Positions 57,840 through 64,000 of a stretch of 64,000 nucleotides of DNA are shown here, piece after piece. This DNA is from Loripinus fragilis (Eukaryota; Mollusca; Bivalvia; Lucinida; Lucinidae), in the NCBI GenBank assembly GCA_964019695.1, contig OZ026527.1:70950593-71014592 (forward strand), written 5' to 3'. Position 1 is the first letter of the stretch. Every line of letters begins with the position of its first letter. The position numbers were made by a program, and so were the translations under genes. The notes beneath the pieces are model-generated. The model was not told the DNA's origin, ran no database searches, and worked only from the letters and a program-made list of their open reading frames with translations.

Positions 57840-58275
57840 TGGGTAAGAAAATATTCATAATTTCATGCTCAATTTTTTTTTATTATATGACGTCGCGTCT
57901 GAAAATGAAATAATACCATGCATTAAAATCTATAAACCACTAGTTATGACGTCCATAACAATGTTGTGTACATAATGAAAAAATTATAATGTTTTTACGG
58001 CAGAAATGAGATTCCAAAGAAATCTTAAAGTTATATGATGAATAGAATCTAACATTCGTGCTCTTTTATTTTTAATTTATTAAACTCGTTTTGAAAAAGA
58101 AATAAAGTGCTCGGCGAGCCTCGCATTTTACCTCCTTTTCCCAACTCGTTTAATAAATTCAATAAAACATATGCACTCGTGTAAGATCCTCTATGTTTAA
58201 ATGAACCTTAGTAAAATATCTCAAACATAATCTGCTGCAGCTGTTTTATATATTTCAGAATTCGCTGTTGATGAT
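57840..58275. other. No gene seen (intron 2)
   Basis: AT-rich intronic DNA without recognised repeats. Confidence 0.4.
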
Positions 58276-58281
58276 CCTTAC

Positions 58282-58396
58282 CTTGCAAATATGCGCTGTG
58301 CGTATGTCAGTTGGTTTTAATATAACTGTACTATACGTTAATGTACAGCCTAGCAACATAATATTGTTGATATTTGGAGACGATAACTTCACAGTC
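58282..58396 (-). CDS. GABA-B receptor-like exon: intracellular loop 1 and TM2
   Basis: 115 bp, acceptor TTATTTATAG|GACTGT and donor TGCAAG|GTAAGG. The first base completes the split codon from exon 63479-63629. The 38 codons that follow start TVKLSSPNINNIMLLGC, the KLSSPN-N signature of the family, then TM2, and end in phase 0 (…AHICK) before ARTC of the next exon. Confidence 0.95.
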
Positions 58397-58689
58397 CTAT
58401 AAATAAAGTATATCTATCAAATTAGACATGTCACGAGTAAACATGTTTTCTACAGTTAACGAACAACTAGGGTCAACCTGCTTACGTCAAGCTAAGGCTT
58501 TTATTTATTGTTCAGAAAGAAAAGTAGCTCTAGTTAGGCAGGTAGGTTAAGTCTTTCTCCCAAGGTTATAAAAGATAATTAAGGTACAATAATACAGTAG
58601 AGAAATACCAGTATAAGGAAGTGAATCTAGTTTATGGTTTAGGCCAGTCATAGCTAAAATAGGCCTCGTCGCAAGAATAACTGTCTACA

Positions 58690-58880
58690 AGGATTCCAAC
58701 CAACAATCTTGCTCGGCTGTGACAGGATCTAGAAAACTAAAAATTTGCTCGTAGCAAATTTAGTTGTTATACTTTCCAATAAACAAATAACAAAGACACT
58801 GATCAGACTGTGTAGATGGGCAGGCAGGTCTGTGTCTTTGTTGTTTGCAAATCATAAAGACAGGGTGTTTCATGTTGATG
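58690..58880. repeat. MITE-like repeat with central GATCAGACTGTGTAGATG palindrome
   Basis: ACAAAGACACTGATCAGACTG faces CAGGTCTGTGTCTTTGTTGTT. Related to 23150 and 47960. Confidence 0.6.
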
Positions 58881-60170
58881 CCCAAATGTGTTTTACTATG
58901 TATTACACTTAAGCAAACTTATAAACGTACACTTACAATCTCATTTTTTCTGACTAAGGCACCAATAATATTGAACAAATTTTAAATTAATCATGAGCAT
59001 TTCAATGCTCCAAAGTTTAAAAGTGTTCCGGGATAGCTTTCATTCATTTTACATTTTTGGGCTTCAAAAATATAAAAATCTACGTTTTTGGTGAAAAAAT
59101 ATTTTGGGGTGCATTTTTATCAAATTGAAGTGCATGTGTTTTCGAACAGGTCAAGGTGACTTAAAAAACATAAAACATTTGAAATTTGATATACTGCAGA
59201 TTTTTATGCATCTTTAAAAAATGGAAAAAAATCACATTTTTCGAGAAACTGAAAATCGACAGTAGCGCACGTTAAAATCGTTGTATGCGTTTTATTCTAT
59301 CTGAAAGTGGTAGAAAACACCCAACAGAACTCCATCAGTCTATTCTGCGGCAGTAAATTTTTCACAACTATTCCCCACTTCCGGTTTCATTGTGAAATTT
59401 TAACAAAAACTTTTACGGCATTTGTCAAAGATTTTTTTACTTGTCTAAAGAAAAACAGTGACTTCTAGTAAAATTAAATAATCACTGAAAATGCCAATGG
59501 CGTACAGCAGATAATAAAGCGTACAGAGCAATACAAAGTTAGTACCTAAAGTGCATGCTTAAAGCTGAATTTTTTAGATTAAGTTATTGATAGTGCCTAT
59601 TTTCATGTTGTTACGGAAAAGACATGACAAGTTCGATTGTGTTAAAACTTTTTGATTCATATTCATCTTAAATCATGGCAGTCAGTAATATCTTCAAACA
59701 ATCAAACATGCAAATTCGTAATGTTTCTGTTGAATATTTAGTATTGTTGTGAAAAGTGTTATTTATATAAATGAGGATATGAGATGAGCAAGACATTTTG
59801 AAATGAAATGACTTATAGAGTCTTGGCAAATGCTTGGTTTATTTATAGAATTAAAATTGTGTATGGCAGATATTTACTTTCTGAACTAGCATAAAAAATG
59901 TAACATTTCGTTTATAAGCTTGCTTCAGTGTATTTTTTCTTGAAATGAGCTTTAGTATCTAACGACATTTCGATTTACTTGCCATACACATAATATATTG
60001 GTAAACTTTCAGATAACTCCAAATTGGAATAGAACAAAGAGCTTAAACATGTTTTTTTCTATTACCCTTTTTGCAGTCCCAAAGAAGCTGATTGAACACG
60101 AGGCTGCATAGTTTGTGATGTTGACATGAACTGGTGTATTAAACAAACCATTTTCCTTCATTTTCGGTAT
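58881..60170. other. No gene seen (intron 1)
   Basis: AT-rich intronic DNA. No repeat family or coding block recognised. Confidence 0.4.
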
Positions 60171-60179
60171 TCACATTCA

Positions 60180-60520
60180 GAATAATAACTTCTTGGTTTG
60201 AATACTTGATAGTAAATTTTATGGTATCATGACAATTATTGATTTTAGAAATGAAATCCTGCAATTCTAGCTCGCTATGATTCTATATCATAAAACCGTA
60301 ACCAAGAAACCTTAAGCCAGTCAAAGAAGTTTTATCACAGAAATCATGAAAATACATCTCAAACTTACTCATAAGTAAAGATGCATATCACAGAACCATT
60401 TTAGTGCCCATTGCAGTACCCAAAACTTTAAGATGAATTGTTAATATGAAAAACATTTTAGTCACTACAAGATTGGCTTATTTTCCCCTGTTGTCATTGA
60501 AACCAACGATTAGAGAAGTA
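60180..60520 (-). pseudogene. Penelope-like reverse transcriptase relic
   Basis: The minus strand near 60425-60405 encodes VLGTAMGTKMV, the GTAMGTKMAP-type RT motif of Penelope-like elements. It then has YASLLMSKFEMYF and, after a stop, ELQDFISKINN and TIKFTIKYSNQEVIILNVNT, matching the motif order around and after the catalytic core. Several in-frame stops make it a dead relic, and the YxDD box region is not recognisable. Confidence 0.7.
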
Positions 60521-60999
60521 AAATTGTCTGACGCAGGTTTTGGACATGCACCCGCGGGATTATATATCCCAAGTTAGAAAGACATGAAATGTGTTATCTT
60601 TTTAACAAGTCTTGTAATTTAAAACATCTTTAGTATCTTTTTGTAAATTTTCTGCGCAAGCTGAGTTAGTTAACTATAAGGCGGCATAAACATATTTATT
60701 ATGTGTGAATGATATGAAAGATAAAGAAAACAATACAGTGAAATGTCTTTATACTGACACTCGATATAACAGCAACATTCTTTACAACCTCTGTAGTATT
60801 TGCACAAGTGTACCAGTTTAGCTTGAATTTGAATTCATTACAACAGAAATTCAGTTTAACGTCAAATTCTTTGGCACAAACACTGTCGTTTTAAAGAGGG
60901 ATAATTATGTAAATATGCTATATTTGAAAATAGCGCATTTATGTTTGGTATGCATCAAGTAAAGAAGAAGGCAAATATCAGGAATCACAAAAATAGTAA

Positions 61000-61790
61000 G
61001 TGAGTGTGATCAGGAAATACCACAATCACAAACCGCTCTGACAACCCCGTGGCACCACAAGGAAGAGCGGCTCAATCATCATGAGACACCAGGAAGACAA
61101 ATTAAGCAAAGCAACCGGCTCTCTCTTCCCCATCAAGATGATTGCAATACTAAAATGGACATAGAGTAACGTACAACAAAACATAGAACAATAACAAACT
61201 CCCACAATGGGAGTAACAATAATGAAAAAAGTCAACATTAACAGAACCACCACCTTAGAACGGACAGCAGCCTGAGCCACCGGGGAGGGGTGGGGGGGCT
61301 TAAATGCATTCTACTGGTACCAAAGTACAAGAAATGTTCAGCTCGCAAGGAGGTCATCTAACTAATGCAATGTATCATCATGGAGAAACAGTCTAATCAA
61401 ATTAACACACCATGATGAAACAAAGGAAAGGGCGCACGACTCACAGATAGTTAGAGCCAAAGAAAACCTCAAGTTGAGCCACGGTGGGTCCAGCTACAGA
61501 TAAGCATCAGGCACCAACCCACCGACCAAAGCCCCACGCCAGAGCCGCCACAGAGTCTGAGGCCCTGGCCCACCGTCCTGCAATTAAAGAGGAAACCATA
61601 ACTATAAACTGTGATTGGGTCCAAAACCAGGCATGCAGACTGTCGCATGACATCCAAGCTTTATCCAACCCCACACAACGTTTTACCATTCATCCAAACC
61701 GACCACCAAAATAAGGTTTCCCAACAACTCGTTTGAACACAAGACTATTCTTATTGTACCAAACCCTGCATTGGCAGAATTATTAATGGT
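61000..61790 (-). mobile_element. Retroelement B UTR and RT-tail fragment, minus
   Basis: GTGAGTGTGATCAGGAAATA, GAACGGACAGCAGCCTGAGC, GGTGGGTCCAGCTACAGATA, GACATCCAAGCTTTATCCAA, as in 53815-54540. Confidence 0.85.
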
Positions 61791-61794
61791 TTGT

Positions 61795-61880
61795 ACTGTC
61801 AAGCATGTTTAAGCCTTCCAGTAATTTTCTTACTGACCGTTTCAACATGGTGCTTCTTTTGTGGATCATATTTGTTATTT
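61795..61880 (+). mobile_element. Short retroelement A UTR fragment
   Basis: AAGCCTTCCAGTAATTTTCT, TACTGACCGTTTCAACATGG, TGCTTCTTTTGTGGATCA. Confidence 0.7.
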
Positions 61881-61914
61881 CTAAATAACATAAGATTATA
61901 CATTTTATCAAAAT

Positions 61915-63360
61915 GTAAGTGAGTATGACCAGGAAATACCACAATCAGACACTGCGGATTAACACATATTTAAAGATGCAAAATAGAACACTAACAGCCA
62001 TATGATATCAAAAGGCAATCAAAGTGAAGCAACCATCTCTCTCCTCTCCAGGGAGATGCTTGCAAAAACTACAGTGAGCCACTTTAGTTACGCACCACTT
62101 ATAAAATGTACAATTACTTGGAAAAGAAATATGCTATTCTGAGACTACCAGCGTAAAGCGCATCTATATTTGCATTAGCCATTGAAATTTAATTGTGATC
62201 AGATGAGCAACAAGGGAGATAATGGATCTTGAAGGGCACTACCCTTAAAACACCATTTCACATTGCATTATTTCGAATGAAACTCAGATCACATTGCACT
62301 TTTTTCATTGTCGAATTTCTGCAATGCCAGAGATAAGAGCCGATTTATTCTTGGCAATATCTAAGACTGGAATGTGTTCGGTAACTTTATTAGTCTTTTA
62401 AACGTTTTACCATTTTTGGTTCCCAGCTGACCAAGGTTTTAAAAAAGTTGATTTTATGACTTTTTTTAAAGTTAGCTAAATTTTCGTATGATTTTGAGTA
62501 AACTAGTTATCAAAACACTTCTTTTATAATTTCATTTTAAACAACCATGTATCCGCCGTTTATTTTCGTAAAAAATAAATGGACTTATTGGCGTCATGGT
62601 GTTGAGGTTAGTGATGACGTCACTACTACCAAGGCTATAAGACGTGTCATTGATAAGATGTTTTAGTGTTTTGATACTTCTATGTCAAAAGTGACTCATA
62701 CCAAAACAATTTGCGAGAGAAAACCTGTTTGTTTATTGTAACAGACGTTAATATGATGTCAAAACGAGCATTTTTTCAATAAGTAACAGTGTTACTAACT
62801 TCAACGACCAAAACAGGGGTTTTACTTGAATAAAACAATTGTTTTTTGGGGTGTTTTTCTGTCACAACGATCACCATGGGTAATTCCTTGCGTAAAACGC
62901 AAATAGAAAATATAGACGTTCAGGTTGCACGAGCATTTTTGTCAAAATTGCCTTTGACGTTGCAGAATGATTCGCATGAGTGATTTCGATATTTTTTGAT
63001 GTCATCAAACAGATAAAATGTTAATAAGTACATTATCATAGAGAATGGTTGATTCCAGCATTTTCGTCAAAAATGTGGGCCCTGAAAAGGTGGTTGGTGC
63101 GTAACTAAAGTGACTCACTGTAGCAACGGCACTTAGTACGGCACAACAAAATAAGGACCAAACACAAAAGACCCACAAAACAATGGGATTAGCAATAAAT
63201 AATGAATCAACAACAGCATTACCACCGCCTTAGAATAAACAGAAGTCAAACCCACCGTATTGGTGATGGGGGCATTAATTTGACTGGCAAAATCTTTGCC
63301 CAAACGTCTGCTCTTGTCAAAACACACAATTTGTTCAGCTCAAATGGAGGCAAACCCTTT
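61915..63360 (-). mobile_element. Retroelement B UTR fragment, minus, split by a TA-flanked element
   Basis: The left part is 61915-62071 (GTGAGTATGACCAGGAAATA ... AGATGCTTGCAAAAACTA), the right part 63121-63360 (CACTTAGTACGGCACAACAA ... GCTCAAATGGAGGC). The two are contiguous in other B copies. Confidence 0.75.
62072..63120. mobile_element. 1,049-bp TA-flanked DNA transposon, non-autonomous
   Basis: CAGTGAGCCACTTTAGTTAC at 62072 and the complement of a right end reading CAGTGAGTCACTTTAGTTAC; homology continues through GCACCA (one mismatch in 26). TA is on both sides (62070-62071 and 63121-63122), as for Tc1/mariner insertion. No transposase frame inside. Confidence 0.85.
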
Positions 63361-63478
63361 ATAATACTAGCGCTCTTTTACAACCATTTCATCTTATAGC
63401 TCAACATTCTATACAGTTTAACAGTTAAGTGGGAACAATTGTGTCTTATAGGCATAAAATATGGTATTTAATACAAAC

Positions 63479-63629
63479 CTATTGTTTCGATGAATAACAT
63501 TAAACACAAGGAAACTGCATGCTAACACAATTCCTGCCACAGCCAACGCGCTCATAGTCACATATAGTTCAACAGGTATAGACACCTCCACATATGTTAT
63601 ATAGGTTGAATCTCTAGGAACAAAGTCAT
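63479..63629 (-). CDS. GABA-B receptor-like exon: juxtamembrane and TM1
   Basis: 151 bp, acceptor TATAATGTTTGCAG|ATGACT and donor AACAATAG|GTTTGT. It starts inside a codon (2 nt), gives 49 full codons including VPRDSTYITYVEVS and TM1 (TMSALAVAGIVLACSFLVFN), and ends IHRNN plus two bases of the next codon. The IVLA..FL.FN..(H/Y)RN.R pattern is that of GABA-B receptor TM1. The in-frame ATG at the intron-exon junction is coincidental. The previous exon lies upstream, beyond 64,000 or unrecognised. Confidence 0.92.
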
Positions 63630-64000
63630 CTGCAAACATTATACAAATATAAACTATTTCAGTTTACTTTCCAGGGGTTATATAGAATATGTACCAGAAA
63701 TTGCAAATTTCATATGATCCATCTGTATAATTTATTAACCCTTTTCATCTGAATAACAAATACTTTGGTTAACAGTGAAGACCCAGATGAAATGCAACAA
63801 AAAGATTATTTCATTGGGATCTGCAATGTTTCTAAGATAAATGTAATCTAAAAAAAACATTATTTTATAGACATGCTGACTAGCATCCTTTTAATATATA
63901 AAAGGCACTATTCTATAATATGTTATGGAATAATCCATCAGAATGGAAAGCATTAATGAAGAGTTCATATTTCAACAGCAAGGGTTATGGCTGCTGTCCA
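63630..64000. other. Upstream intron of the receptor gene; no exon recognised
   Basis: AT-rich. The minus strand at the very right edge reads a short receptor-like phrase (WTAAITLAVEI) that ends in a stop. It is too close to TM1 to leave room for the expected ~130 intervening residues, so it is not called. Confidence 0.4.

Noticed and set aside
63968..64000. Minus-strand phrase WTAAITLAVEI resembling the ligand-binding domain of GABA-B receptors
   Set aside because: It ends in a stop, has no splice donor, and leaves only about 340 bp before the TM1 exon, too little for the ~130 residues that should separate them.

Overview
The window is animal nuclear DNA, most likely from a bivalve or another mollusc. 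The evidence is a multi-exon neurotransmitter-receptor gene with GT-AG introns, very dense transposable elements, long (TA)n tracts, tRNA-derived SINEs, and a tandem-repeat element opening with an 'AACAAGAGGGCCC...GATCGCTCACCT' type sequence that I associate with molluscs. The species cannot be named from the sequence alone.

Layout. 1 to about 10.7 kb: a left-truncated Ty3/Gypsy LTR retrotransposon. It has gag (two frameshifts and a 99-bp retro-inserted sequence with an 11-bp target duplication), a well-formed -1 frameshift signal (TTTAAAC, 6-nt spacer, 8-bp stem), pol (protease, RT, RNase H, integrase; one in-frame TGA and one C7 frameshift), and a repeat-rich stretch. After these comes a third ORF that pairs two zinc-finger-like motifs with a TatD-family metal-dependent nuclease. 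Its ATG directly follows a splice-acceptor-like sequence, and copies of a GCTAGCTCTTTGAAACTG motif lie on both sides of it. This gag-pol-TatD arrangement is the most unusual thing in the window.

10.7 to 32 kb: no certain host gene. It holds relics of two related RT-bearing retroelements (here A and B), SINEs, TTAA-flanked MITEs, foldback repeats and microsatellites. A 130-codon hydrophobic minus-strand reading frame at 26.0-26.4 kb is unexplained.

32.4 to 63.6 kb, minus strand: a class C GPCR of the GABA-B receptor type. Six exons encoding all seven transmembrane helices can be placed with mutually consistent splice phases: 63479-63629, 58282-58396, 56472-56579, 47747-47863, 43870-44016 and 32635-32823. 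A tentative seventh exon lies at 32397-32579. The ligand-binding ectodomain must lie beyond 64,000. The introns are filled with mobile DNA: a 6.7-kb TTAA-flanked foldback element with tandem-repeat arms, several TTAA MITEs, a degenerate mariner, two TA-flanked elements, A and B relics, and a Penelope-like RT relic.

The retrotransposon ORFs would act together as one mobile element. The receptor would be a membrane protein coupling GABA-like ligands to G proteins. Nothing links the two functionally. All assignments rest on motif recognition by eye; no database search or folding program was run.
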